A stretch of DNA of 37,066 nucleotides from an uncultured Prevotellaceae bacterium (GTDB lineage: Bacteria > Bacteroidota > Bacteroidia > Bacteroidales > Bacteroidaceae): positions 1 to 37,066 of the forward strand of contig CAMVKN010000037.1 in assembly GCA_947168045.1 (NCBI GenBank). Direction: 5' to 3'. Below are positions 14,107-24,493 of this stretch, piece by piece; positions within the stretch are counted from its first letter, which is position 1, and each line of letters begins with the position of its first letter. The translations under genes were made by a program, and so were the position numbers. The notes under the pieces were generated by a model. The model was not told the origin of the DNA, did not search any database, and saw nothing but the letters and a program-made list of their open reading frames with translations.

Positions 14107-16884
14107 ATGAAGAAAATCTTTTTCTGCGTCTCTCTTGTCTTGACAGGACTGCTTAGCGGTTGTGTGGACAAGAACGAGTTAGTAGATGAGGACAACAAGC
14201 CTTCATGGCTTGGTGGCAGCATCTACGGGGAGCTGAAGAGCCCCAAGCAGCTGACGGGAACCTTCAACACCTACCTCCGACTGGTTGAGGACCTGGGCTA
14301 TGCCGAGATCTTCGACCGCACGGGTTCGGTGACGGTGTTCCCTGCCAACGACGAGGCCTTCAGCCGCTTTTTCGCCTCTAACCGATGGGGCGTCAGCCGC
14401 TACGAGGACCTGTCGACGGCCCAGAAGAAACTGTTGCTGATGAACTCGATGCTTGGCAACTCGTTGCTGGTGCGCATGCTCAGCAATGCTGCGGGCAGCG
14501 GCAACAGTGTGACCCCTGGCGGTGCCATGAAGCACCCCACGAGCATGCAGGTCATCGACACCATCCAGCACTTGATGCCCGCCCAGATGCCCCAGAACAA
14601 CAAGTACTGGGATGCGCTGCGCGGCGAGAAGGACGGCATCTATGTGGTCAGCGACGCTACCGACCGCATGATGGTGCACTTCACCCGTGAGCACATGCTC
14701 GTCAACGGCATCACCACGCTGGGCGACGAGAGCGACTTCGCCATCATCACCGGCACGCCCTACACCGACGGCATGGCCTACGTCTTCGGCAACCAGATTG
14801 TGAAGGGCGACGTCACCTGCCAGAACGGCTACATCCACCAGATGGGCGACGTCATCGTGCCACCGGGCAACATGGCACAGGAGATGCGCGACGACGGCAA
14901 CATGAAGTACTTCAGCCATATCGTCGACTATTTCAGCGCACCCTACGTCAACACCAGCGTCACCAACACCTACAACGCATGGGCCGAGGAGCGCGGTCTG
15001 CCCACCATCGACAAGATTTACGAGGTGCGCTACCTCAACGATGACCCCCACCACCGCCAGGTGCAGGACCCCAACGGCGTGCGCCAGGACTATGTGCTGA
15101 AGTACGACCTGGGGTGGAACCGCTACAGTCCTACGGCCGACGTTGACGCCAGCGAGCTGAGCCTGAACGACGTGGGCGCCATCTTCGCACCCACCGACCA
15201 GGCCATGGTCAACTTCTTCACGAAGGGTGGCGACGGTGCCTACCTCATCGACCTCTACGGCTGCTATCCCGGCGAGGCCAACACCGAGGCCAACCTCATT
15301 GCCAACCTCGACACGCTGTATGCCAAGAAGCCCGGCATCATCAACGACTTCGTCAGGATGCTCATGCAGCAGGAGTTCACCAAGAGCGTGCCCAGCAAGT
15401 TCATCACCGTCACCAACGACGTGCAGGAATACATGGGTGTGACCCTTGACCTGGTGAACAAGAAGGAGGACGGCAAGTATGACATCCGCGTGGCCAACAA
15501 CGGCGTCATATACAAGATGAACACCCTGCTGGCTCCCGACAAGTACCAGAGCGTGATGGCCCCCACCACCGTGTTCCCCGACATGACGGTGTTCAACCGC
15601 GCCGTTGAGTACGACAAGGGCGAGACGGCCGACATCGGTCTGTCGTTCAACTACTACCTGATGGCCATGAAGGCCAACTACGCCTTCTTCATCCCCGATG
15701 ACGAGGCCTTCCAGCAGTACTATGTCGACGTCACCTCGTTGGGCAAGGACCAGAAGCGCGCCCTGAAGTTCAGCTACGACCCCAGCCTGACCACCACCAC
15801 CCGCATCAAGTGCGTGGCCTACGAATATGATCCCGCTACGAACAGCGTTGGCGACAGTCTTACCGTGGTGCCCGTGTCACAGTGGAAGTCGCTGTTCGTC
15901 GACATCCTCAACTACCACACGGTGGTGCTGGGCACCGGCGAGACCTTCGGACAGAACAAGTACTACAAGACGAAGCACGGCGGCGAGATCTGCATCAGCG
16001 GCACCCAGCCCGGCGCAACGGTGATGAGTGGCCAGCAGATAGACAACGGCGTGGACGCCCCCGTCATCGAGAACGTCTACAACGAGAAGAACGGCACCGC
16101 CTTCCGCATCAACCAGGTCATCCAGGCGCCGGTGAACAGCGTGAGCAAGACGCTGCAGAGCCACGAGTGCTTCACTGAGTTCTACGACATGTGCGACAAG
16201 TTCTCCAACCCCCAGCTGCTGAAGTGGGCCGGCATCAGCGATTCGACCAACGCCTTCGGCATCAGCGAGCAGGACGGCTACATCATCTTCGACGCCAACC
16301 GCCGCATCGACAAGAGCACGGTGGCCTCGAACAGCTGTCTGGACAAGAACGTGAAGATGTTCAATACCTATAACTATACGCTCTACGCCCCCAACAACGA
16401 GGCCATGAAGAAGGCCTACGCCGACGGACTGCCCAGTTGGGACGACGTGCTGGCCGTGTACCAGCAATATGAAGACGACATCGACCCGCAGACGTTGCTG
16501 CCCAACACCGACGATGCCCGTGCCGCCGCCGCCCGTGTCAAGACGATGATTACGCGGATGCGCGACTTCGTGCGCTATCACTTCCAGACCGTCTCCGTCT
16601 ATGCCGACAACATCGTGGAAAGCCGCAAGTACAACAGCCTGAGCACCGACGCGCTGGGTCTGGCCAACGAGATTGAGGTCACCGCCGACAGCGGCAGTGG
16701 CAAGCTCTATGTCAAGGACGGCCGTGGCAACACACACGTCATCGACGCCAACGACACGGCTCACCAGAGCAACCTCATGGCACGCGACTACTGGTTTGAC
16801 AAGACACGCCGCGACGCCACCAGCATCTACACCTCATCCTTCTGCGTGGTCCACGAGCTGAAAGAGGCCCTCTATGCCGAGTAA
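14107..16884 (+). CDS. Fasciclin (Fas1) domain lipoprotein, first gene of the operon
   Basis: A probable surface or periplasmic lipoprotein of 925 residues that binds ligand or partner proteins. The lipoprotein signal is MKKIFFCVSLVLTGLLSGC with lipid attachment at C19. Four Fas1-like segments can be seen by the pattern hydrophobic-FAPtndAF: about 50-230 (VTVFPANDEAFSRFF), about 355-480 (GAIFAPTDQAMVNFF), about 495-690 (AFFIPDDEAFQQYY) and about 740-920 (YTLYAPNNEAMKKAY). It is immediately upstream of susC with a 48-bp gap, which supports a role in the uptake complex rather than adhesion alone. It has no enzyme motif. Fas1 domains generally mediate protein or glycan contacts; the ligand here is unknown. 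Confidence 0.88.
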   Translation: MKKIFFCVSLVLTGLLSGCVDKNELVDEDNKPSWLGGSIYGELKSPKQLTGTFNTYLRLVEDLGYAEIFDRTGSVTVFPANDEAFSRFFASNRWGVSRYEDLSTAQKKLLLMNSMLGNSLLVRMLSNAAGSGNSVTPGGAMKHPTSMQVIDTIQHLMPAQMPQNNKYWDALRGEKDGIYVVSDATDRMMVHFTREHMLVNGITTLGDESDFAIITGTPYTDGMAYVFGNQIVKGDVTCQNGYIHQMGDVIVPPGNMAQEMRDDGNMKYFSHIVDYFSAPYVNTSVTNTYNAWAEERGLPTIDKIYEVRYLNDDPHHRQVQDPNGVRQDYVLKYDLGWNRYSPTADVDASELSLNDVGAIFAPTDQAMVNFFTKGGDGAYLIDLYGCYPGEANTEANLIANLDTLYAKKPGIINDFVRMLMQQEFTKSVPSKFITVTNDVQEYMGVTLDLVNKKEDGKYDIRVANNGVIYKMNTLLAPDKYQSVMAPTTVFPDMTVFNRAVEYDKGETADIGLSFNYYLMAMKANYAFFIPDDEAFQQYYVDVTSLGKDQKRALKFSYDPSLTTTTRIKCVAYEYDPATNSVGDSLTVVPVSQWKSLFVDILNYHTVVLGTGETFGQNKYYKTKHGGEICISGTQPGATVMSGQQIDNGVDAPVIENVYNEKNGTAFRINQVIQAPVNSVSKTLQSHECFTEFYDMCDKFSNPQLLKWAGISDSTNAFGISEQDGYIIFDANRRIDKSTVASNSCLDKNVKMFNTYNYTLYAPNNEAMKKAYADGLPSWDDVLAVYQQYEDDIDPQTLLPNTDDARAAAARVKTMITRMRDFVRYHFQTVSVYADNIVESRKYNSLSTDALGLANEIEVTADSGSGKLYVKDGRGNTHVIDANDTAHQSNLMARDYWFDKTRRDATSIYTSSFCVVHELKEALYAE

Positions 16885-16932
16885 GCATCCACGAGAGTGA
16901 ACAAGTACAATAATAGTAATGTAGAAGAGAAT

Positions 16933-19900
16933 ATGAAACTCAAGAAGATATTGTTTACAGCACTGCTGGCCATCGTCGCTCAGACGCTCATGGCGCAGGG
17001 CGTGCGCATCTCAGGCACCGTGACCGACAGCGACGGACCCGTCATGATGGGTAACGTGGTGGAGCGCGATGCCAACAACCGTATCGTGTCGGCCGTGCAG
17101 ACCGACTTCGACGGCAACTTCTCCATGCAGATTAAGAACACGCGCAACAAGCTCGTGTTCTCCTACGTGGGCGATAAGACGAAGGTGCTCGACATCGGCA
17201 GCCGCACCGTGTTCAAGGTGCATCTCGACCCGGAGAACAACCAGATCAAGGAGGTCGTCGTCACCTCGAAGCGTGGCAACGCCGGCGGTCTGATGCTGCA
17301 GAAGAAGGAAATCTCCACCTCGCAGCAGGTGTTCGACATGTCGAGCGTCGAGGGTCTCTCCTTCACCTCGGCCGACGAGGCCCTGCAGGGTGAGATTGCC
17401 GGTCTGGACATCGTCAGCAACTCAGGTAACCTCGGTGCCGGCACCACCATGCGCCTGCGTGGTGTGACCAGCATCACGGGCGACGCCAACCCCCTCATCG
17501 TCGTCGACGACAAGATTTTCGACAACCCCGACGAGAACTTCGACTTTGCCAACGCCAACGAGGAGCAGTATGCCTCGCTGCTGTCGGTGAACGTCGAGGA
17601 CATCGCCAGCATCACCGTGCTGAAGGACGCTGCCGCCACCGCCGTGTGGGGCTCGCGCGGCTCCAACGGTGTGCTGCTCATCACCACGAAGCACGGCACA
17701 CGCGGCAAACCACGCGTGAACTTCAGCTACAAGTTGACCGGCACATGGCAGCCCGACGGCTACAAGCTGCTCAACGGTGACGAGTACTCCATGCTGATGA
17801 AGGAGGAGTTCTACAACCCCTCGCAGAAGTCAAGCTCCACCACCAGCATCGAGGAGCTGAACTACAACACCTCGTGGTCTGAGTATGAGAACTGGAACAA
17901 CAACACCGACTGGGTGAAGGCTGTCAAGCAGTTCGGTCTGATGCACGACTTCAACGTCAACCTGACCGGTGGCGGCGAGAAGGCCACCTTCCGCGTCTCG
18001 GCCGGCTACAAGCACCAGACGGGCTCCATCATCAAGCAGAAGTTCCAGCAGTTCACCACCCGCCTGGTCCTCGACTACAACGTCAGCGACCGCATACGCT
18101 TCTCGACCAACTTCGCCCTGACCTATACGGGCAACGACAAAAACTACAGCAACCTGCTGAGCATCGCACAGCGCCAGGCACCGAACATGAGCATCTACCG
18201 TCAGGACTACAACGGCAACGACACTGACGAGTTCTACATCATGAACCGACCCAACCCCTTGTCGGAAGGCGGTGCCACCGACCTGCTCTCCTCGCAGAGG
18301 CTCACCCCCATCCACAACCTGGGCAACCCCGTGGCCATTGCCAACCTGGCCACGTCGAAGGAGAACACCTACCGTCTGACGCCTGACTTCAGCATCAAGT
18401 ATGAGCTGTTAGGCGTGGAGGCTGAGAAGAGCCGACTGACACTGAACGGCCGCGTGGACTTCGACATCTACGCCAGCAGCAGCCCCACCTACTATCCCGC
18501 CAGCCTCTCCAGCGCTGACTGGACCAGCAGCACCTACAACCTCTCGACCAACTCGGAGAGCAACCGCATGAAGGTGGGTGGCCGCGTGGAGCTGGTGTTC
18601 ACCCCCTACTTCAGGAACAAGGACTGGACGACGACGATGCTGGCCCGCTACGAGATGAGCACGTCGAAGTCGAACAACCAGTATGTGCGCATGAACGAGC
18701 TGCCCACCGGCATCGACGCTTCGACCGTCTATGCCTGGCTCTACTCCAGCAGCGGCATCAACCCGCTGAGCAGCGGCAGCTCGCGCTCGGCCTCGCAGAC
18801 ACTGCTCTACAACGGCCACCTGAGCTACAAGGACGGCCGCTACAGCCTCGGCTTCTCCATGCGTGCCGACGGTGACTCGAAGTTCGGCCCGAAGCACAAG
18901 TGGGCACTCTTCCCCGGCGTCTCGCTGCGCTACAACCTCAGCGACGAGCCGTTCATGCAGCCCATCAAGGGCAGCTGGCTCTCCATGCTCGGCCTGCGTG
19001 CATCGTGGGGTATCAACGGTAAGGCGCCCAGCAGCAACTACCTCTTCTATAACAACTACAACACCTCCAACGGCAACTACGGCAGTGGCTCGACGCTGGA
19101 GCCCACCGCATCGCTCGACGGACTGAAGCTCGACGACCTGCGCTGGGAGAAGACCACCAGCTATAACCTCGGCTTCAACCTCGGCCTGTTCAACGACAAG
19201 ATTGAGGTGGACTTCGACTACTACCACAAGGTGACCAAGGACCTGCTGATGAGCAACGTCAACATCCCCTCGATGGTGGGCTACAGCCGCCTGGCTTACA
19301 GAAACGTTGGCCAGATGAACAACGACGGATGGGAGATGAACATCAGCGCGAAGAAGCTGGTGCAGGCTGGCAAGTTCAGCATGGACGTCAGCTTCAACGT
19401 GGCACAGAACTCGAACCTGCTGAAGAAGATGGACGAGAGCGTGCTCGACTTCATGAACACCTACTACACCAACTACAGCAGCGGCAAGACCGGCAGCCCC
19501 TGGGACATCTCCCAGCGCGGCAACTGGCCCCTGCGCGTGCAGCTGAACAACTCGCTGGGCTCCATCTACGGCTTCCGCTACATGGGCACCTACCAGTACT
19601 CATACGAGTACCTGGAGAACCTGCAGAAGGAGAACAACTGGAGCGAGGCCCAGTATGAGGAGGAAATCAACAAGCACCTGGCCAAGGGCGAGACTTTCCC
19701 CGTGGTGCGCAATGCCGACGGCACCGTCCTCATGGTGGAGGGACACCCCAAGCCCATCGCCTTCAACTACGTGAACACCAACGGTGTGGGCTCGCAGACG
19801 GCCACCTTCCAGGGCGGCGATGCCATGTATGAAGACATCAACAAGGACGGACAGATCAACCAGCTCGACATCGTCTACTTAGGCAACTCGCTGCCAAAGG

Positions 19901-20382
19901 TCAACGGTGGTCTGAACTTCACCTTCCGCTATGGCAACTGGAGCATCAAGACCCGCTTCATGTACCGCTTCGGCAACAAGGTGGTCAACCTGGCCCGTCA
20001 GAACCTGGAGAAGATGTACGACACCTACAACCAGTGTGCCACGGTGAACTACCGCTGGCGTACGGACGGCGACCAGACGCCCATCCCTCGTGCCATGTAC
20101 AACACCAGCTACAACTTCCAGCCCTCCGACCGCTATGTCGAGGACGGCGGCTTCGTCCGCTTCCAGAACCTGCAGATCAGCTACAACTTCGACAAGAAGG
20201 TCATCAAGAAGCTCGGTCTGAACCAGCTGCAGGTCTATGGCTCGCTGAACAACCTCTATGTGTGGACGAAGTACAGCGGCGTCGACCCCGAAATATCACC
20301 GCAAGGCTACGGTGTGGCTGCCGATGCGTCGCAGACACCGCGCTCGAAGCAGTTCACCCTCTCAGTCAACGTCGGATTCTAA
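16933..20382 (+). CDS. SusC/RagA-family TonB-dependent outer-membrane transporter (pair 1)
   Basis: A 22-strand-type barrel transporter that imports the ligand captured by its SusD partner, energised by TonB-ExbBD. The start is taken at the ATG at 16933 (MKLKKILFTALLAIVAQTL, signal ending LMAQ); an upstream in-frame GTG at 16897 would add a polar stretch. Residues about 22-110 form the carboxypeptidase-regulatory-like domain (VRISGTVTDSDG to EVVVTSK). The plug domain follows, with MRLRGVTSITGDANPLIVVD and VLKDAAATAVWGSRGSNGV, both SusC signatures. The barrel runs to the aromatic end (FTLSVNVGF). Length (1149 residues) is normal for the family. No STN signalling domain is present, so it is not expected to signal to an anti-sigma factor. 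Confidence 0.95.
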   Translation: MKLKKILFTALLAIVAQTLMAQGVRISGTVTDSDGPVMMGNVVERDANNRIVSAVQTDFDGNFSMQIKNTRNKLVFSYVGDKTKVLDIGSRTVFKVHLDPENNQIKEVVVTSKRGNAGGLMLQKKEISTSQQVFDMSSVEGLSFTSADEALQGEIAGLDIVSNSGNLGAGTTMRLRGVTSITGDANPLIVVDDKIFDNPDENFDFANANEEQYASLLSVNVEDIASITVLKDAAATAVWGSRGSNGVLLITTKHGTRGKPRVNFSYKLTGTWQPDGYKLLNGDEYSMLMKEEFYNPSQKSSSTTSIEELNYNTSWSEYENWNNNTDWVKAVKQFGLMHDFNVNLTGGGEKATFRVSAGYKHQTGSIIKQKFQQFTTRLVLDYNVSDRIRFSTNFALTYTGNDKNYSNLLSIAQRQAPNMSIYRQDYNGNDTDEFYIMNRPNPLSEGGATDLLSSQRLTPIHNLGNPVAIANLATSKENTYRLTPDFSIKYELLGVEAEKSRLTLNGRVDFDIYASSSPTYYPASLSSADWTSSTYNLSTNSESNRMKVGGRVELVFTPYFRNKDWTTTMLARYEMSTSKSNNQYVRMNELPTGIDASTVYAWLYSSSGINPLSSGSSRSASQTLLYNGHLSYKDGRYSLGFSMRADGDSKFGPKHKWALFPGVSLRYNLSDEPFMQPIKGSWLSMLGLRASWGINGKAPSSNYLFYNNYNTSNGNYGSGSTLEPTASLDGLKLDDLRWEKTTSYNLGFNLGLFNDKIEVDFDYYHKVTKDLLMSNVNIPSMVGYSRLAYRNVGQMNNDGWEMNISAKKLVQAGKFSMDVSFNVAQNSNLLKKMDESVLDFMNTYYTNYSSGKTGSPWDISQRGNWPLRVQLNNSLGSIYGFRYMGTYQYSYEYLENLQKENNWSEAQYEEEINKHLAKGETFPVVRNADGTVLMVEGHPKPIAFNYVNTNGVGSQTATFQGGDAMYEDINKDGQINQLDIVYLGNSLPKVNGGLNFTFRYGNWSIKTRFMYRFGNKVVNLARQNLEKMYDTYNQCATVNYRWRTDGDQTPIPRAMYNTSYNFQPSDRYVEDGGFVRFQNLQISYNFDKKVIKKLGLNQLQVYGSLNNLYVWTKYSGVDPEISPQGYGVAADASQTPRSKQFTLSVNVGF

Positions 20383-20410
20383 TGGTTAATCATCAAAGCG
20401 AATATAAGAT

Positions 20411-22261
20411 ATGAACACGTACATTATATATAATAAGGTGAAAGCCCTGGGCCGCAGGACCGCTGCTGCCGGAGTGGCCTCGCTGCTGCTCACGGCCGGC
20501 CTCACGTCATGCGTGGACACCATCATCCTGCCTAACGACAAGACCGTGGAGGAGGACTTCTGGAAGTCGAAGAGCGATGTGAAGATGATGGTCAACGGCG
20601 CCTACCGCTCCATGCTCGCCGAGGACGTCGTGGCCCGCCTCATCGTCTGGGGCAGCCTCCGCTCGGACGAGCTCGTACCTGCCACCACACTCTCCGGGAG
20701 CTTGCCCGAGGACCTGAACGAGATCTTCCTGGCCAATATCCAGGATGACAACGTCTTTGCTGAGTGGAACAGCCTGTACAGCGTCATCAACAACTGCAAC
20801 CTGGTGCTCGGCGACGCCGAGAAGGTCATTACCGAGGACCCCTCCTACACGCAGGGTGAGTACCTCGCCGACTGCTCGCAGATGCTGGCCCTGCGCTCGC
20901 TCTGCTACTTCTACCTGGTGCGCAACTTCCGCGACGTGCCCTACATCACCACCGCCTACAAGAACAGCAGCCAGGAGCGCAATGTGGCGCAGATGGCTCC
21001 CGACTCAGTGCTGCAGCACTGCATCGACGACCTGGTGGTGGCACGTCAGAACGCCATCTCGCCCCTGGCCTACAACAACTGGAAGCGCGTGGGCTACCTC
21101 ACCGGCGATGCCATCGATGCCATCCTGGCCGACATCTACCTCTGGCGCGGCAGCGTCAAGCACAGCGTGGCCGACTACCAGATGGCAGTCGAGTACTGTG
21201 ACAAGGTCATTGCCTCCAAGCAGCAGCAGCATGCGCTGGCTGGTGCGGCCGAGTCAACGTCAGCCTATCCCCTGGCCGAAGGACGCGAAGCCTTCAACAG
21301 ACTCTATGTGCAGGGCAACGCTGAGGAGAGCATCTTCGAGCTGCAGTACAGCTCGGGTGTGAACACCAACGGCGGCGTGGGCCATTACTACTGCAGCTAC
21401 GACGGCGGCAACGGCCGTGCACCCTACCTCTATGCCTCCAGCATCTTCGGACACAAGGGCACGGTCTACACCACCGGCACCTACAGCAACGACTGGCGCG
21501 GCGTGCTGAACACCTATCATGGCACGCAGGTCGTCGTGGGCGAGCTCACTGGCTATCGTGTGCGCAAGAACGTGACCGGTTCCTCGAGGGTCTACAGCTC
21601 TATCGCCGAGGCTGATGGCGACAAGATGGGCAGTGGACCGACGACGGGCTTTGCTGCTCCTACCTACGGCACGGCAAGCCTGAATAACTTCATCGTCTAC
21701 CGTCTGTCCGACATCATGCTGATGAAGGCCGAGGCCCTCACCGCCATTGCTGCCAACTCGCTGGGTCAGCGTCAGGCTGAGGCCGCCGAGGGCGAGACCG
21801 TCGAGGAGGACCTCGAGACGCTGCAGCAGGCCTTCGAGCTGGTTGAGGCCGTGAACACACGCTCACGCGAGACCACCGTCGAGACCATCAAGTTCAACAC
21901 CTACAACACTGCGGCGAAGCTTGAGGCACTCATCCTCGACGAGCGCCTGCGTGAGCTGGCCTTCGAGGGCAAGCGCTGGTACGACTTGCTGCGCTACCAC
22001 TATCGCCACACCGACGGCACCGACTATGCCACCATCCTCGCCGACCAGGCTGAGGCAGGAAAGGCTTTCACCCCTGTCTATCAGGAGATGCTCTCGCTCG
22101 TCAGCCGCAAGCTCGGCAGCAAGGGAGCAGCCGTGGCCGCCAAGATTAGCGACGAGACAAAGCTCTACATGCCCGTTCCGCTGTCTGACCTGAGCATCTG
22201 CCCCCTGCTGAAGCAGAACCCTGGCTATGCCAGCAGCGTAGACTATAACAAGAACTATTAG
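20411..22261 (+). CDS. SusD/RagB-family outer-membrane lipoprotein (pair 1)
   Basis: The surface lipoprotein lid that binds ligand for the SusC encoded 28 bp upstream. It has 616 residues. The signal peptide includes AGVASLLLTAGLTSC, with lipid attachment at the Cys of LTSC (about residue 34). The N-terminal SusD region shows helical TPR-like segments (ALRSLCYFYLVRNFRDVPYI). The family C-terminal signature is LILDERLRELAFEGKRWYDL at about 505-525. The C-terminus PLSDLSICPLLKQNPGY is typical of SusD. The pairing with SusC is by adjacency. The binding target cannot be read from the sequence. Confidence 0.94.
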   Translation: MNTYIIYNKVKALGRRTAAAGVASLLLTAGLTSCVDTIILPNDKTVEEDFWKSKSDVKMMVNGAYRSMLAEDVVARLIVWGSLRSDELVPATTLSGSLPEDLNEIFLANIQDDNVFAEWNSLYSVINNCNLVLGDAEKVITEDPSYTQGEYLADCSQMLALRSLCYFYLVRNFRDVPYITTAYKNSSQERNVAQMAPDSVLQHCIDDLVVARQNAISPLAYNNWKRVGYLTGDAIDAILADIYLWRGSVKHSVADYQMAVEYCDKVIASKQQQHALAGAAESTSAYPLAEGREAFNRLYVQGNAEESIFELQYSSGVNTNGGVGHYYCSYDGGNGRAPYLYASSIFGHKGTVYTTGTYSNDWRGVLNTYHGTQVVVGELTGYRVRKNVTGSSRVYSSIAEADGDKMGSGPTTGFAAPTYGTASLNNFIVYRLSDIMLMKAEALTAIAANSLGQRQAEAAEGETVEEDLETLQQAFELVEAVNTRSRETTVETIKFNTYNTAAKLEALILDERLRELAFEGKRWYDLLRYHYRHTDGTDYATILADQAEAGKAFTPVYQEMLSLVSRKLGSKGAAVAAKISDETKLYMPVPLSDLSICPLLKQNPGYASSVDYNKNY

Positions 22262-22264
22262 AAG

Positions 22265-22304
22265 ACATTGAGCATTGAACACTGAACATTGACCATTGAA
22301 CATT
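22265..22304 (+). repeat. Heptanucleotide spacer repeat (ACATTGA family), copy 1
   Basis: Six 7-base units (ACATTGA, GCATTGA, ACACTGA, ACATTGA, CCATTGA, ACATTAT) fill the gap between susD and the next fasciclin gene. The unit carries a TGA that appears in every frame once three copies are read, so it cannot be translated in this direction. Confidence 0.88.
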
Positions 22305-24455
22305 ATGATTACCAAGACATACAAGCGACTTCTGATAGGTTTATCATTTATCATTTGTCATTTATCATTTAGCGTAGCGCTCACCTCCTGCAACCCTGAG
22401 CCGGACGAGTCGGACCTCTACACCTTCACCGGTCAGACCATCGAGTCCATCATCGAGCAGGACAGCACGCTGACGTCGTTCAACTACATCCTCTCGCGCG
22501 TGGGCTACGACAAGATGATGGCCACCTACGGCTCTTACACTTGCTTCGCACCCACCAACGACGGTGTGGCTTACTACATCGACAGCCTCTATAACGATGA
22601 AGAAGCCAACATCCCGCACAACGGCATGCGCCAGCCGGAGGGCGTCAGCGCCTCCTACGAGAGCCAGACACCCGAGGAGCGCCTGGCATGGCTCAGCGAC
22701 AGCCTCTGCCTGAACATCGCACGCTATCACATCACCTCAACCTACAAGAACATCGTGTCCCTGACCGGCAACGGCGAGGTGAACACCATGCTTGGCTATG
22801 AGTTCAGCTATGCACCGCAGGGCGACAAGACCCTCCTCGGCGGCAAGGCACTCATCATCGACTCGGACAACGAGGCCATCAACGGCCTGGTGCACGTCAT
22901 CGACAACGTCATTCCACGCTTCACACAGTTCGCCGGCGACGTGTTCGACCGCAACAAGGAGACCTACTCCATCTTCGGCGAGGCCCTGAAGCTCACCGGA
23001 CTGGCCGACTCGCTGCTGCCCTACACCCGCGGCACCTACCCCTACAAGCAGCTCTTCCGCAGCGGCCTCTCAGGCTCGCCAATGTTCTACCCCGCCAACG
23101 GCGTGGGAACGACCGGACAGCTGGAGTGCAAGGTGGGCTTCACCGTCTTTGCCGAGCCTGACGAGGTGATGCGCCGCAACGGCATCAACAACATCGACGA
23201 CCTCATCGACTTCGCCAACCGCACGTATGGCAACGCCCCCGAATGGTATGACTACATGCGCGAGAACGGACTCAAAGTCAGCACCGGCGATGACTACACC
23301 CAGCGCTTCAACGCCCTGAACATGTTCGTGGCCTACCACATCGTCAAGGCCAGCATGTCCGTCAACTGGCTCGTCTACCAGAAGGGTGCCGACAGCTATT
23401 GGAACTTCGCTCCCGATGCCGACCCGCACGACTACTATGAGACGATGCTGCCTCACACGATGATGAAGATTTGGGCTCCCCACGATGTGGGCAATGGCCT
23501 CTCGCTGTTCATCAACCGTTACCAGACCTTCAACACGCTGACCAACGAGCTGGCCTCGCCCGGCACCAACCATGAGGTGAAGCGCCAGGGCGTGGGCATC
23601 AACCGCAGCGCATCGCTGCAGGCCTTCAACGGCTACATCCACCAGCTGAACGGCATGCTGGTCTATGACCAGCTGGTGCCCAAGGGCGTGCTGCATGAGC
23701 GCATGCGCGTGAACTGCACCTCGCTCTTCCCCGAGCTGATTACCAACCGCCTGCGTAACATCGCAACCGGCGACGGACAGATTCCCAGCACACATGACGG
23801 CTCTCGCCACGGCGTGCCTGTCAACTACTTCGAGAACATGAAGTACTATGTCGAGGATGCACCCAATGTCATCTGCATGGCCTACTGCGTACACGGTGCC
23901 TGGCGTTGCTGGGAGTCCGACCAGATGCAGTTCTGGGGCAAGTACGACCTGGCCCTGAAGCTGCCCCCCGTGCCCAGCGATGTCTATGAGATTCGCGTCG
24001 TCTACGCACCCATGAGCTACGGCTCCTTCATGCAGTACTACATTGGCAACTCGTCGAGCGTAGCCTCGATGATGCCCATCGGTCTGCCCTTCGACGCCAC
24101 CATTCCCGTCACTGACCCCCGCGTGGGTATCACCAACCCGGCTGACGACGGCGACGAAGGTGTGGCTACCGACATCGCCATGCACAACCGTGGCTACATG
24201 CGTGGCCCCTACAGCTACTGCGGTCACGCCGAGAGCACTGGCTGGACAAAGACGAACAACGGACGCTATGAGTATGGCCAGAGCATGACCATCCGCTACG
24301 TCCTTGGCACCGTCGAGCTGAAGCAGGGCACTGAGAACTGGCTGCGCATCAAGTCGCTCTCAGACGCCACCGACAATCCCGTGGGTCTGGACTTCGTCGA
24401 GCTGGTGCCCACCAGCGTGCTCGACAACCAGACATACACCGAGGACTGGTACTGA
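22305..24455 (+). CDS. Fasciclin (Fas1) domain lipoprotein, second in operon
   Basis: The product has 716 residues from the ATG at 22305; a TTG at 22296 lies inside the spacer repeat and is rejected. The signal peptide contains LIGLSFIICHLSFSVALTSC, where the LSFIICHLSF core is encoded by a TTATCAT heptamer repeat and the lipobox is LTSC. A first Fas1 domain spans about 45-210 (YTCFAPTNDGVAYYI to GLVHVIDNVI). A second, more divergent one spans about 215-455 (YSIFGEALKLTGLADSL to NGYIHQLNGMLVYDQL). The last 230 residues form a separate beta-rich domain (FENMKYYVEDAPN to GLDFVELVP) of the kind seen in sugar-binding modules. It is probably surface-exposed and part of the SusC/D complex, perhaps taking the place of SusE/F; this is an inference from context. 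Confidence 0.87.
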   Translation: MITKTYKRLLIGLSFIICHLSFSVALTSCNPEPDESDLYTFTGQTIESIIEQDSTLTSFNYILSRVGYDKMMATYGSYTCFAPTNDGVAYYIDSLYNDEEANIPHNGMRQPEGVSASYESQTPEERLAWLSDSLCLNIARYHITSTYKNIVSLTGNGEVNTMLGYEFSYAPQGDKTLLGGKALIIDSDNEAINGLVHVIDNVIPRFTQFAGDVFDRNKETYSIFGEALKLTGLADSLLPYTRGTYPYKQLFRSGLSGSPMFYPANGVGTTGQLECKVGFTVFAEPDEVMRRNGINNIDDLIDFANRTYGNAPEWYDYMRENGLKVSTGDDYTQRFNALNMFVAYHIVKASMSVNWLVYQKGADSYWNFAPDADPHDYYETMLPHTMMKIWAPHDVGNGLSLFINRYQTFNTLTNELASPGTNHEVKRQGVGINRSASLQAFNGYIHQLNGMLVYDQLVPKGVLHERMRVNCTSLFPELITNRLRNIATGDGQIPSTHDGSRHGVPVNYFENMKYYVEDAPNVICMAYCVHGAWRCWESDQMQFWGKYDLALKLPPVPSDVYEIRVVYAPMSYGSFMQYYIGNSSSVASMMPIGLPFDATIPVTDPRVGITNPADDGDEGVATDIAMHNRGYMRGPYSYCGHAESTGWTKTNNGRYEYGQSMTIRYVLGTVELKQGTENWLRIKSLSDATDNPVGLDFVELVPTSVLDNQTYTEDWY
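22332..22391 (+). repeat. 60-bp signal-peptide repeat module (TTATCAT heptamers), copy 1
   Basis: This block starts CTGATAGG, continues with tandem TTATCAT-type heptamers and TTAGCGTAGCGCT, and ends CACCTCCTGC at the lipobox Cys codon. It matches 24521-24580 at 58 of 60 positions, while the genes on either side are only distantly similar. Confidence 0.92.
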
Positions 24456-24490
24456 TCATTGAACGTTGAACATTCAATATTGACCATTGT
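24456..24490 (+). repeat. Heptanucleotide spacer repeat (ACATTGA family), copy 2
   Basis: Five 7-base units (TCATTGA, ACGTTGA, ACATTCA, ATATTGA, CCATTGT) start directly after the TGA of the upstream gene and fill the gap to the next ATG. This is the same arrangement as at 22265-22304. Confidence 0.85.
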
Positions 24491-24493
24491 ATT

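Noticed and set aside
16897..16932. GTG start for susC1
   Set aside because: It adds a polar MNKYNNSNVEEN stretch before the signal peptide; the ATG at 16933 is standard.
22296..22304. TTG start for the second fasciclin gene
   Set aside because: The TTG belongs to the ACATTGA spacer repeat; the ATG at 22305 gives a normal lipoprotein signal peptide.
23070..24227. A 385-residue open frame on the minus strand
   Set aside because: It is antisense to the second fasciclin gene, whose Fas1 domains, signal peptide and operon position are convincing.
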